A DNA stretch of 64,000 bases from JAVBLP01 sp031553505 (GTDB lineage Bacteria; Elusimicrobiota; Endomicrobiia; Endomicrobiales; Endomicrobiaceae). The notes under the pieces are model-generated. The model did no database searches and was not told the DNA's origin. It saw only the letters and a list, made by a program, of their open reading frames with translations. Positions within the stretch are counted from its first letter, which is position 1. Every line of letters starts with the position of its first letter. Shown piece by piece: positions 35,242 to 44,200 of the stretch. A program made the position numbers and the translations under genes. The stretch covers positions 62,001 to 126,000 of the forward strand of contig JAVBLP010000012.1 of the NCBI GenBank assembly GCA_031553505.1, read 5' to 3'.

Positions 35242-35823
35242 TTAAGCGCTTTTTACTTCGTCATACGCTCTTTTTATTGAAGCAAGGTTGCCGTCTATAA
35301 CTTCTGGTTTGTGGCGGAATTTAGCCATCAATTTGCCTTTTGTGTCTTCCAAAACGCCGTTGATGTCCAAATTGCCTATAACTTTTACCAAAGCCCCGAG
35401 CATAGGGGTATTAGGAATATTTTTGCCGATTGTATTAATCGCAATATGGCTTGCGTCAACTACAAAAACCTGTGATTTGTCAACCATAAGCTGTTTTGCG
35501 ATTTCTTCCGCGCTAAAGCTGGAGTTTACTATGACTTTACCGGTTTTACCGATTCCGTCCGTAACGTCTACGCAGTCCATAAGAGAAGGGTCAAGGATTA
35601 CTACATACTGCGGATTTGTGATGCCTGAGTGGATTGTTATCGGGTCTTCGCTTATCCTGTTAAAAGACTGTACCGGCGCGCCCATTCTTTCCGGGCCGTA
35701 TTCAGGGAAAGCCTGAATGTATTTGCCGGTAGCCAAAACGGCTTCGGCAAATAGTAGTGCGGCTGTTTTTGCGCCCTGACCGCCGCGGCCGTGCCAACGA
35801 ACTTCAATCATTTTTGATGACAT
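35242..35823 (-). CDS. porG: Pyruvate:ferredoxin oxidoreductase, gamma subunit
   Basis: A 193-residue gamma subunit, first gene of the operon. EVRWHGRGGQGAKTAA (about 8-23) and FPEYGPERMGAPVQSFNRI (about 39-57) are the family hallmarks, and GKNIPNTPMLGALVK (about 133-147) is also conserved. AAAGGAG precedes the ATG by eight bases. The 110-base gap to recR holds no gene; the por promoter should lie there, but I do not see a strong match. Confidence 0.95.
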   Translation of the reverse strand: MSSKMIEVRWHGRGGQGAKTAALLFAEAVLATGKYIQAFPEYGPERMGAPVQSFNRISEDPITIHSGITNPQYVVILDPSLMDCVDVTDGIGKTGKVIVNSSFSAEEIAKQLMVDKSQVFVVDASHIAINTIGKNIPNTPMLGALVKVIGNLDINGVLEDTKGKLMAKFRHKPEVIDGNLASIKRAYDEVKSA

Positions 35824-35933
35824 TGTTCTGCTCCTTTATTTAACGACAGGGGAAAGAGCCAGAGCGGAGATCAGGTTTTTTGTAAAGCCAAAACGCTTTA
35901 TCTTCGCTTTTAACTCTTAAATCTGTCTTTTAT

Positions 35934-36530
35934 TTACATTTCTTTTCTGCCGGAAATTGCCCTGGCGATGGTAAGCTCGTCAGCGTATTCAATATCTCCG
36001 CCGACAGGCAAACCGTAGCCCAATCTTGTAACCTTTATCCCGAACGGTTTGATTAGTTCTGCAAGGTATAATGCAGTGGTTTCGCCTTTTGAATCCGTAT
36101 CAGTAGCAAGTATAACTTCGGTGATTTTATCACTTTTTAGCCTTTTTATCAACTTATCGACCCTTATATCATCAGGGCCTACCGCATCTAAAGGGGAAAG
36201 TGCGCCGCCAAGCACAAAATAAAGCCCTTTAAACTCTTTAACTTTGCTTACTGCTATCAAATCCTGCGGAGTTTCAACCACGCATATTATGTTGCGTTCC
36301 CTTGTGCTGTCAGCGCAAACGGGGCAGGGGTCGCTTTCGCTCAGGTTAAAGCAGGCATTGCAGTATTTCATGGTCTGCCTGCCTTTTTGTATGGAATCTA
36401 TAAGCCTGTCCACTTCACCCTGCGGCATTTTTAATATGTGGTAGCTGAGGCGCTCGGCCATTTTTGGGCCTACTCCGGGTAGTCTTTTTATTATTTCAAC
36501 CATTTTTTCTATAGCTTGGGGCCTGTTCAT
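35934..36530 (-). CDS. recR: Recombination protein RecR
   Basis: A 198-residue RecR with an N-terminal helix-hairpin-helix (LPGVGPKMAERLSYHIL, about 18-34), a four-Cys zinc site (CNACFNL... CPVC, about 57-72), a Toprim domain (VVETPQDL; ATDTDSKGETTALYL) and a C-terminal LGYGLPVGGDIEYAD. It works with RecFO in gap repair. recR usually follows dnaX and ybaB; here it is separated from dnaX by two genes for exported proteins, and no ybaB is present in the interval. Confidence 0.97.
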   Translation of the reverse strand: MNRPQAIEKMVEIIKRLPGVGPKMAERLSYHILKMPQGEVDRLIDSIQKGRQTMKYCNACFNLSESDPCPVCADSTRERNIICVVETPQDLIAVSKVKEFKGLYFVLGGALSPLDAVGPDDIRVDKLIKRLKSDKITEVILATDTDSKGETTALYLAELIKPFGIKVTRLGYGLPVGGDIEYADELTIARAISGRKEM

Positions 36531-36542
36531 ATTTAAAAATCC

Positions 36543-37244
36543 TTAATCTTTGAATATAAAATTAATTCCGAGCGAATCTTCCGTGTATATTTCGGGTAGC
36601 GGCGCGAAGTTTTTTACTTTGCCCGTTACTTCCAGAGCCAAAGCGTCAAAAGCTTCATTCCCGGAGCTTTTAATCACTTCAACGGAATCGTTTACTATAT
36701 AGCCGTCTTTTGAGATTACAAAATGGACTACCGTTTCGTAGTGCCTTTCCCTGTTCTGCAGGCCTTTTTGTTCGGTGTTTTTGACCCATTCATTAACGAT
36801 TTTTCTCATTACTTTTTTCTGGTAATCGTCTTTATCTTCAAGCGATGCCGTTTTTTTGTCCTGTGACTTTGATTTTTCCGCAAAAGAATTAAAAATTAGC
36901 GGGACGCCCGCGCCGTTAACATTTCTGTAAACGCCGGTTATTGTAACGCTGTCTCCGGTTTCAAGGTTGTTTATGGCTTCCGGAGTGCTGAAATAAAAAT
37001 CAATCGTTGAAAAGTTTGCGGAATCCAAAAGCCTTACGATATAAACACCCTGATCGTTATCGGCTTTTTTGATTTGTACGATTTTACCCACAACCGAAAC
37101 CATCTTGTTTTTGTACTTTTTATCGAAAGATTTTGCGTTTTTGCTTCTTTCCGCGCCAAATTCCGATGCGCCGAAAAGCTTGGCATCGGCATATAGTGAT
37201 GCCGCAAACAAACAAAAACAAGCAATTATAAATAGTTTTTTCAT
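36543..37244 (-). CDS. Secreted OB-fold plus TonB-C-like protein
   Basis: A 233-residue exported protein. Signal peptide 1-19 (cut after LYA). Residues about 45-120 look like an OB-fold/tRNA_anti-like domain (VSVVGKIVQIKKADNDQ, GDSVTITGVYRN). Residues about 140-233 resemble the C-terminal domain of TonB/TolA proteins (VHFVISKDGYIVNDSVEVIKSSG, then EAFDALALEV). It lacks the usual N-terminal TonB membrane anchor and proline linker, so it may act freely in the periplasm. It follows the next secreted gene by 29 bases and precedes recR by 12. I cannot name a specific role. Confidence 0.7.
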   Translation of the reverse strand: MKKLFIIACFCLFAASLYADAKLFGASEFGAERSKNAKSFDKKYKNKMVSVVGKIVQIKKADNDQGVYIVRLLDSANFSTIDFYFSTPEAINNLETGDSVTITGVYRNVNGAGVPLIFNSFAEKSKSQDKKTASLEDKDDYQKKVMRKIVNEWVKNTEQKGLQNRERHYETVVHFVISKDGYIVNDSVEVIKSSGNEAFDALALEVTGKVKNFAPLPEIYTEDSLGINFIFKD

Positions 37245-37273
37245 TCTTTGTCTCTTTTTAAAGCTAAAACTGT

Positions 37274-38419
37274 TTAGAATCCAGCAAAGCCGCGGATAAC
37301 GCTTTTCGCGCCGTCTTTAAGTACTTTTTTGCCTTCTTCTTTGGCTTGCTCTTTTGCTGAATTCTGTATGTTTTTCCATATTTCTTTTTTATATTCCCGC
37401 CATAAAACTTTAATAATATCGTGTTGATGCGTAAAAACTTTTGGTATTTTACCCTTACCTTTTTTGACATTTGTCGGAGTAAAAAGGTCTTCAGGTAAAT
37501 CATCGCTTTTTAAAGATTTAATGTAGTTTATTTTAATGTCAAATTGCACAGGCTTTCCTTCTATTTTTTGTGTCGGTATCTCTAAATGCGTTAGCGAAGG
37601 ATAGTAATATTTGGATGCGCCTTCAATAGGCTTGTAATTAGAATATGTATGTATGCCGAATGCATCCATTTCATCAACAGTTTCTTTTGCCAGTTGCTTT
37701 TTTTCTGCTTCACTTTTATCTTGATATTTTTCAGATTCACTTATTTTTTCATATATATAATCTTCAGATATCTTTATTTCTGAACGATTTAATAAATACT
37801 CATGTTTTGCAACATAATATTTCATATCGAATATTGAAAGTAATGAAAGAAAAAACTCCTCTATATCGGTATCATCTATTTCTGCATTTTCCGAGTTTTC
37901 TTTGAATGCTTTTCTTACATTTGCGGCGTCTTTAACGGAAACTACTATTAAATAATCATCATTGTTTTTACCTGAATTAGAGCTGAATACAACATTAAAA
38001 CTGTCCAATTGCCTCTCTTTTTCGCTTGGAAAAAGCTTGCTCGGCGCAGCTGTTTTGCTGGATTCCTTTTCTTTTAAGGCTTTATAATCAATAAAAAAAA
38101 CATTTCCATCCGTATCTACAGCTTTTGCGCTAACATATGATTCGGTTTCGGTGTCAATTATAGACACATAAGTGGCTATGCCTTTTTTTGAGTCAACCGC
38201 TTTACCATTTAGCCTCTTTTTGCTACCACTGACAACTTCTTTTATTTCAACCTTGTCATTATCCATTGTGAAAAATTCATACTGCATTTCATAAGATTCA
38301 AGATTTAAATAGCTGCAAACACTTGTAGTGAAGGATTTTTCTAAAATTTCTTTTGCGTCTATGGCAAAAACATTTGCCGTAAACAAACAAAAACATAGTG
38401 TCAGGATAACTTTTTTCAT
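37274..38419 (-). CDS. Secreted protein of unknown function
   Basis: A 381-residue protein with a clear signal peptide (about 1-19, cut after VFA). The remainder is Lys/Glu/Asp-rich with alternating strands, without cysteine pairs or motifs I recognise. A C-terminal Lys/Ala-rich stretch (about 345-375) may be helical and basic. Loosely like substrate-carrying periplasmic proteins of the LolA type, but I see no diagnostic motif and do not assert it. It is in one run with the OB/TonB-C protein and may share its transcript. Confidence 0.6.
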   Translation of the reverse strand: MKKVILTLCFCLFTANVFAIDAKEILEKSFTTSVCSYLNLESYEMQYEFFTMDNDKVEIKEVVSGSKKRLNGKAVDSKKGIATYVSIIDTETESYVSAKAVDTDGNVFFIDYKALKEKESSKTAAPSKLFPSEKERQLDSFNVVFSSNSGKNNDDYLIVVSVKDAANVRKAFKENSENAEIDDTDIEEFFLSLLSIFDMKYYVAKHEYLLNRSEIKISEDYIYEKISESEKYQDKSEAEKKQLAKETVDEMDAFGIHTYSNYKPIEGASKYYYPSLTHLEIPTQKIEGKPVQFDIKINYIKSLKSDDLPEDLFTPTNVKKGKGKIPKVFTHQHDIIKVLWREYKKEIWKNIQNSAKEQAKEEGKKVLKDGAKSVIRGFAGF

Positions 38420-38484
38420 TCACATTCCCCAAAATTTTTATTTTGGTATTTCCATGATGAATTTGTTGTAAACTTATTGAAAAA

Positions 38485-40140
38485 TCAAAGCTTTTTAGCT
38501 TTTGCGCCGAATTTTTTTGCAATTTCTTCTATGTGGCTTGGCACGGCGGTTTTAGAGCTTTCTTTTAAATCTTCTTCAACTGTATATTCTTCGCCCGCGG
38601 GATCGTTTTCTTCTTCTTTTATAACTATTTCTTCCTGCTCCTGCGGTTTTTTATCTTCAATTTCAATGTTTTCAACGGCTATTTTTACGGCAACTTCTAT
38701 GCCGGTTTTTCTCTGGAACAGTTTTGAAATCTGCTCATGGAATTCCAAAACGCCTTCCTGGTCAAATTTGTTGGAAACCGTTATCTGTATGGAGTTTGGC
38801 GATGTTATTTTTACCAAAGTTTTATTGAGCGACTGCGATGTAAGCGGGTGTTTTTTCATTATTTCAGCTACAATTTCGCCCCAAACGCTTAACAAATCCA
38901 CCGACGCGGAAGTTTCCGGAGACGCGCTTGTAGAATCTTCCAAAACAATATGCGTTTTTTGGCTTACGGCATAAGAGCTTTTAGGCTCTTCCATATAATT
39001 GTCTGATGATTTAATGTTTTTTTCGAGTTCGGAAATTTTATTTATAAGTTCGCCTACATTATAATAAGGCTCCGACATTTTAAGCAGGTACATTTCAAGC
39101 AAAATTCTGGGTTGGTCGTGCCAGCGCATCTCTTCCAGCGCCCGTGAAAGGAGATTGTTCATGCGGACATGCCTGGCTACCGAAAATAAAGATTTCTGTT
39201 TTTCATAAAGCTTCATTTCATCGGAAGAAATTTCGGCAATTTCAGGGTTGATGGCGTAAATCATCACTTGCCTTAAATGGTCTCTTAAATCCCTGGCAAA
39301 CTGCAATATATTGTATCCCTGCTCCGAAATTTCTTTAACTGTTTTTAAAATTTTCTGTATGTCGCCTTTTGAAAGGTCTTCCGTTACGGAAGCGATTATA
39401 TCTTTAGGCAAAAGCCCGAGCAAACCTCTTATGTAATCGCCCGTGATTTTGCCCGCGCTTGAAGAAACCGCCTGGTCAAGAAGGCTTAAAGCGTCTCTCA
39501 TAGAGCCGCCGGAAGCGCCTACAACTATGTTGAGGGCGTCATCATCTATGTCAAAACCCTCTTTTTGCCCTATGTTTTTAATCGCGCCCGCAATTTCTTT
39601 TGAAGAAATAAGTTTAAACCTGTATCTCTGGCATCTGGAAAGGATTGTTACAGGAATTTTGTGCTGTTCGGTAGTAGCAAGAATAAAAACCACGTGAGCG
39701 GGCGGCTCTTCTAAAGTTTTAAGCAAAGCGTTAAAAGCCTGCGTTGTTATCTGGTGGGCTTCGTCTATTATGTAAATTTTGTATTTTGAGTTTGCGGCGG
39801 AAAATTTTACGTTTTCCCTTAATGCCCTTATTTCGTCTATGCCGTTATTTGACGCGCCGTCTATTTCCAAAACGTCTACGCTTGCGCTTTTTCCTATTTC
39901 CCCGCAGTTTTCGCATACGCCGCAGGGTTCGGCAGTAGGGCCTTCTTTGCAGTTTAAAGCTTTTGCAAGAATTCTTGCCATTGTGGTTTTACCGCAGCCT
40001 CTGGGACCGGAAAATAAATAAGCGTGGGCTATTCTGTTTTCATTAATGGCGTTTTTAAGGGTTTGGGATATGTGTTCCTGGCCAATAACTTCATCAAAGT
40101 TCTGCGGCCTGAATTTTCTGGCAAGTACGAGATAAGACAT
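38485..40140 (-). CDS. dnaX: DNA polymerase III gamma/tau subunit
   Basis: A 551-residue clamp-loader ATPase. RKFRPQNFDEVIGQEHI (about 8-24), Walker A GPRGCGKTT (about 45-53), a zinc module with CGVCENCG (about 72-79), DEAHQIT Walker B/DEAH (about 125), sensor-1 TTEQHKIPVTILSRCQRY (about 156) and a long C-terminal acidic, repeat-poor region (about 375-551). The length suggests a short tau-like form. I see no clear A-rich slippery shift site. It is the first gene of a leftward group with two secreted proteins and recR. Confidence 0.96.
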   Translation of the reverse strand: MSYLVLARKFRPQNFDEVIGQEHISQTLKNAINENRIAHAYLFSGPRGCGKTTMARILAKALNCKEGPTAEPCGVCENCGEIGKSASVDVLEIDGASNNGIDEIRALRENVKFSAANSKYKIYIIDEAHQITTQAFNALLKTLEEPPAHVVFILATTEQHKIPVTILSRCQRYRFKLISSKEIAGAIKNIGQKEGFDIDDDALNIVVGASGGSMRDALSLLDQAVSSSAGKITGDYIRGLLGLLPKDIIASVTEDLSKGDIQKILKTVKEISEQGYNILQFARDLRDHLRQVMIYAINPEIAEISSDEMKLYEKQKSLFSVARHVRMNNLLSRALEEMRWHDQPRILLEMYLLKMSEPYYNVGELINKISELEKNIKSSDNYMEEPKSSYAVSQKTHIVLEDSTSASPETSASVDLLSVWGEIVAEIMKKHPLTSQSLNKTLVKITSPNSIQITVSNKFDQEGVLEFHEQISKLFQRKTGIEVAVKIAVENIEIEDKKPQEQEEIVIKEEENDPAGEEYTVEEDLKESSKTAVPSHIEEIAKKFGAKAKKL

Positions 40141-40291
40141 AATTTCACCTGGTAATTAATAGTTAACTATCTTTATCGACAATATATTTATGGAGCTTTT
40201 TGCATTTTTACGGCGCTTGCCAATGTGAAGCATACATGCGGGGAATTTGAGCCGGAGTCTAAAGATGCAAAATTTAAAGCGGAGATTAAAA

Positions 40292-40364
40292 TGGAGCTGA
40301 TCGGGATTGAACCGACGGCCTCATCGTTGCGAACGATGCGCTCTCCCAGCTGAGCTACAGCCCC
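40292..40364 (-). tRNA. tRNA-Ala(CGC)
   Basis: The complement folds as a 73-base tRNA. Acceptor GGGGCTG/CAGCTCC (one G-U pair) with discriminator A, D-arm GCTCAGCTGGGAGAGC, anticodon stem CATCG/CGATG with loop TTCGCAA (anticodon CGC), T-arm GTCGGTTCAATCCCGAT. CCA is not encoded. Confidence 0.95.
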
Positions 40365-40436
40365 ATTATAGAACTTACAATTCAAAATATGGCAAAATCT
40401 ATTTACAAAACGCCCATCACGAGCGCGAATTTGAGG

Positions 40437-40576
40437 AACGATGCGCTGTTTTCGCTTTGCTCAAACCCGGTGTGCTCCCCAGGTGCTTTGCACCCTCGCA
40501 CCCGCGGCAGACACGTCCTCGTTATTCCTCGGACTGCCGCCCAGCTGAGCTACAGCCCCATTATAGAACTTACAAT
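40437..40576 (-). pseudogene. Interrupted second copy of tRNA-Ala
   Basis: Bases 40540-40576 repeat 40345-40381 exactly (37 bases: the tRNA-Ala 5' part plus its upstream leader). Bases 40437-40448 repeat GAACGATGCGCT of the anticodon arm (40331-40342). Between them lies a GC-rich insert of about 91 bases with inverted repeats in place of the two or three bases present in the intact gene. The 3' half of the tRNA is missing or unrecognisable. It therefore looks like a tRNA-Ala relic broken by a small insertion. Confidence 0.7.
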
Positions 40577-40699
40577 GCAAGATATGTCAAAACTTATTCC
40601 AAGTTTGAATATTATAGCAATTATTTTAAAAAAAGCTATACCCTTGGCACAGGCATAATCGGGTTTAAAAGATTTTTACAGTTATTTCACAACTTTTAA

Positions 40700-40728
40700 T
40701 TGAAAAATAAAGGCATTTTGGCTATATT
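40700..40728 (+). promoter_or_regulatory. Promoter of the small-protein/giant-protein pair
   Basis: TTGAAA at 40700-40705, 17-base spacer, TATATT at 40723-40728, about 18 bases before the ATG at 40746, which has a weak GGA ribosome site. Confidence 0.6.
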
Positions 40729-40745
40729 TTAATTGGAAAATCTAT

Positions 40746-41267
40746 ATGAAAAGAAAATTTTTAACTTTATCAACTGCGTTTTTTTTGCTAACCGGCATAA
40801 TTGCTGTGCCGGCATATTGTTTTACGGCAGAGTTTATAATGCCGCAAAAGATATATTCAGATTTAAACTTTTCAAAGAACACGGTTTTTACGCCTTCTGC
40901 CAAAATTAACTTTGGCGGTTTTACTCAAAACATAGATTGTAAAACGGATAAAAATATTGATTCTTCAAGCAGTTTTGCTTTGCTAAGCAGCAATAACGCA
41001 AGGTCGGCCTTTAGTTCTTCAAATATATCCGGTTCCGGTAATACCATAGATAACTTTCATTCGGCTGCTTACGGTTTCCCCGCATTTGAGCGATTGCGAA
41101 GGTGGTCCTATAGGCAAACCGCACCCGCACTGTTTGTATTCTTCATACTATTATATATAGGCATGCTGAGAAGCATTTTTGTATTTAACAGTAAAACTAC
41201 TATATTTTATATTTTGAAACCCCTGCTTGTAAAAACAGGGGTTTTTCATTTGGGGGCATCACGATGA
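40746..41267 (+). CDS. Small exported membrane protein, partner of the giant gene
   Basis: A 173-residue protein with an N-terminal signal peptide or anchor (about 1-27). A Ser/Asn-rich extracytoplasmic region (about 30-110) and one membrane helix (about 126-146, APALFVFFILLYIGML), preceded by RLRRW, which suggests an inside-positive flank, follow. No family recognised. Its stop overlaps the start of the 3313-residue gene (ATGA at 41264-41267), so coupling is likely, but the last 17 codons contain a terminator-like hairpin (41217-41247). That raises the alternative that the true coding end is earlier, although no in-frame stop occurs before 41265. Confidence 0.6.
   Translation: MKRKFLTLSTAFFLLTGIIAVPAYCFTAEFIMPQKIYSDLNFSKNTVFTPSAKINFGGFTQNIDCKTDKNIDSSSSFALLSSNNARSAFSSSNISGSGNTIDNFHSAAYGFPAFERLRRWSYRQTAPALFVFFILLYIGMLRSIFVFNSKTTIFYILKPLLVKTGVFHLGASR
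41217..41247 (+). terminator. Terminator-like hairpin at the head of the giant gene
   Basis: AAACCCCTG and its exact complement enclose ten bases and are followed by TTC after a T run, ending 17 bases before the ATG of the giant gene and inside the end of the upstream frame. It could attenuate transcription into the 9.9-kb gene. Confidence 0.7.
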
Positions 41268-44200
41268 GAATTAAGAAAATTATATCCCTCTTTACCGCTT
41301 TGTGTTTTTTATGCACTTTTGCCGGGCAAAATCTGTCCTGGGCATCGCAGGATAATGCCACAATAAAAGATTTTAAAAAGATATTTGATAATGTCCCTGA
41401 AATACCCGCAGAATACGGAAAAGTAACATCCATAAAAGATTTTGGCGGCAAGAGTGTTGTAGTCAATATACAGGATCTTCACTGCCATCCCGAAGCGCAA
41501 AAGCACATAGCGCGGATAATTGAAGTTTTGGACAAAAATTACAATGTAAAAAAAATATTTGTTGAAGGCGCTTACGGTAAAATAGACGCGTCATGGCTTA
41601 CAAAAATAGAAAATAAAGAATTTAAAGAAAACACCATTGAAAATATGTTTGAACAGGGAAGGCTTAACGCGTCGGAATACTACGGCGTTAAAAACAACAG
41701 AAACAGCCTTCTTTTCGGGCTTGAAAACGAAAAAAAGCATAAAGAAAATATTGTAAGGCTTGGTTATATTTTAGACAATCAGGCAAAGTACGCGAACGCT
41801 CTTAAGGAAGTTAAAAAAGAAATAGATTATCTTGGCGTAAAGTACACAAATGACAGAAATAAAAGGTTTAACAGGCTGCTTGAAAAGTATAAAACCGGCA
41901 AAATTAGCCCGGAAAAGTTTTATCCGGTTATCGGAAAATATATTAAAAATATCAATGAAAAGCCGGAAAAATACAATAATATCCTGCCGATTAACATATC
42001 AACGTACCTCAATATAGAAAAATATATAGTTTTGACAAGCCAAAACTCAAAGCTTAACGCAAGGCAGGTTTACAGCCAGTTGGAATCGCTTTTAGGCCTT
42101 TTGAAAAATACTTTGCCGTATGGCGCGTATACGGCATTATGCGATGAAACGGATAATTTATCAAATATGGACGTTTTGTCTGTTTCCCTTACAGGGCTGT
42201 GCGAAATGTTTGGTATAGACTTAAGCGCAAACTATAAAGAGCTTAACGCGTTTTTGAATATGCAGGCTTTAAACAGGACTTTAAATCCCGTAGAGATGCT
42301 TTATGAAGAAAAAGATTTAATTGAAAAATTGCGAATCGCCTTATCTTATGACCAAACGGAAAATGAAGTGGCTTTTTTAAGTGATTTTTATTTGGTTTTT
42401 GCCGATTACCTTGAAAATAAGCTTTTGCCTGAAGATTATGATTATTTTAGCATGAGGTTTAACAAATTCAGGGAACTTTACGCTAAGTACACCGTAGTTG
42501 ACGTACTTAAAACGTTAGAAAATGATTTTGCGCTGTTTAATGCTTATTACAATCTTAATAATGAAAGAAACAAAATCTTTGTCGATAATATGCTTAAAAA
42601 TTGGAAACCGGACTGCGGCAAAGGGGAAAATCAGCAGTACAGGTCAGAGAAAGAATGCCTAAAAAAATCTGAAGAAGTGATAATAGTAGTAACCGGAGGA
42701 TATCACAGTAAAGGCTTGCAGGAACTTTTAAACGAAAGAAAAATAACAAATATTACCATTACGCCTTCTATATCCTCAGATACTAAAAAATCCGAAAGCC
42801 TGTACGCTAAAATCATAAAAGAACAAAGTGTTTTTTTGCGCGAGGCGCTTGCTTTTACGATAGCTTCGCAGGCTGCAACAACCGAACAGTTTACTATTTT
42901 GACGAATGCCGGCATCAAATTTCTTGAAAAATCCGGGTATTCGCAGGAAACTGTGGATTTATTAACAGCAGAACTGTTAAGAGCCCTTGGCAGCAATGCC
43001 GTTAAAACATTTTTTAGCGAAAGAGAAACAGTAATAGAATTTGAAAACAGCAGCTCTGTAACAATTCAAAATAATAACGGAAAATTATCAGTTAAAGAAA
43101 GCATTTTTGGCGCGCAGGAGCAAAAATCCGTATTGCCGCTGGAAAATAAAGATATATTTTCAGTTTCGAAAAATCTGATAAAAACATTGTTTATAAATTC
43201 GGCAGGTTTCCTGAAAGGAGACATAAAACCTGTTTTTGAATTTATTCTTGAATTTTTCATACAAGTCAGCGAAAAAGTTGATTTGTCGGACGGTTTAGAT
43301 TATGAAGTAAATAAATTTATAACCCAGAACGGCATTTCCGCGCTTGGCGGCATAAAAATTGAAAACGTGCAAAAATTGCCTGCCATTTTGCAAAAAATGC
43401 TTTTGGCGTCTGAAAAAAGCGTAAGCAGGTTTGATATACGGAAATTGAAAAATCTTATTTCAAAATTAAATGAAGAAGAACAGAAAAGAGTTGTCGCGTT
43501 AATTGCCGACATATCGCAAGGCGGCAACATGCATTCCTCTTTAGCTGCAACATGGCTGATTTATGAGGATCTTAAAGAAAAGGATATAAAAGCTTTTGAA
43601 AAGTCTTCACCTGCGGCAATAATGCGGCTTGCGGAGTCAGTAAAAGAATTTAACCCTGCAATACTCAAAACAGCGCAAATGCTGGTAGATACATTGTGGA
43701 TACAGTCCGTAGTTTTTGGGAATTTTTCAGGAAAAGTAATGGGGGAAGTGCCAAAGAAACAAGGTAATGAAATTTTTGAAAAAATTAAATCAAAAATACA
43801 AAAAGATGAAAAAACTACAATTTCTTTTGTGTGCAGTGCTAATTACAACCGCAGCGCCGTGGCGGAAGTAGTATTTAAACATTTGCTGAACAAAAACGGA
43901 AATCAGAACATAAAAATTTTATCCGCCGGAGTTTACTATGACGAGAGAGGTGAATCCGGAGTTGCTTTATCGGAAATGCATGCTGCAAAGCTGATGTCAA
44001 AATACGGGGTTGAAGAAAGTTTAATAAACTCTTTTAAATCCCAGCAGTTTAGCGGCGAACATGCCAATGCCGATTTTGTGATTGCGTCGGACAAAAAACA
44101 TAAGGAATACGTTCTGAAAGAGTTCCCGCATTTAAAAGAAAAGGTTTTTTTGTTCAGTGACATAGTGCCGGACATTAATGATGAAAAAAGTATATTGCAG

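Noticed and set aside
40389..40658. Open frames through the interrupted tRNA-Ala copy
   Set aside because: They translate tRNA-derived repeats and GC-rich inserts on the strand opposite to the tRNA; no coding signal.
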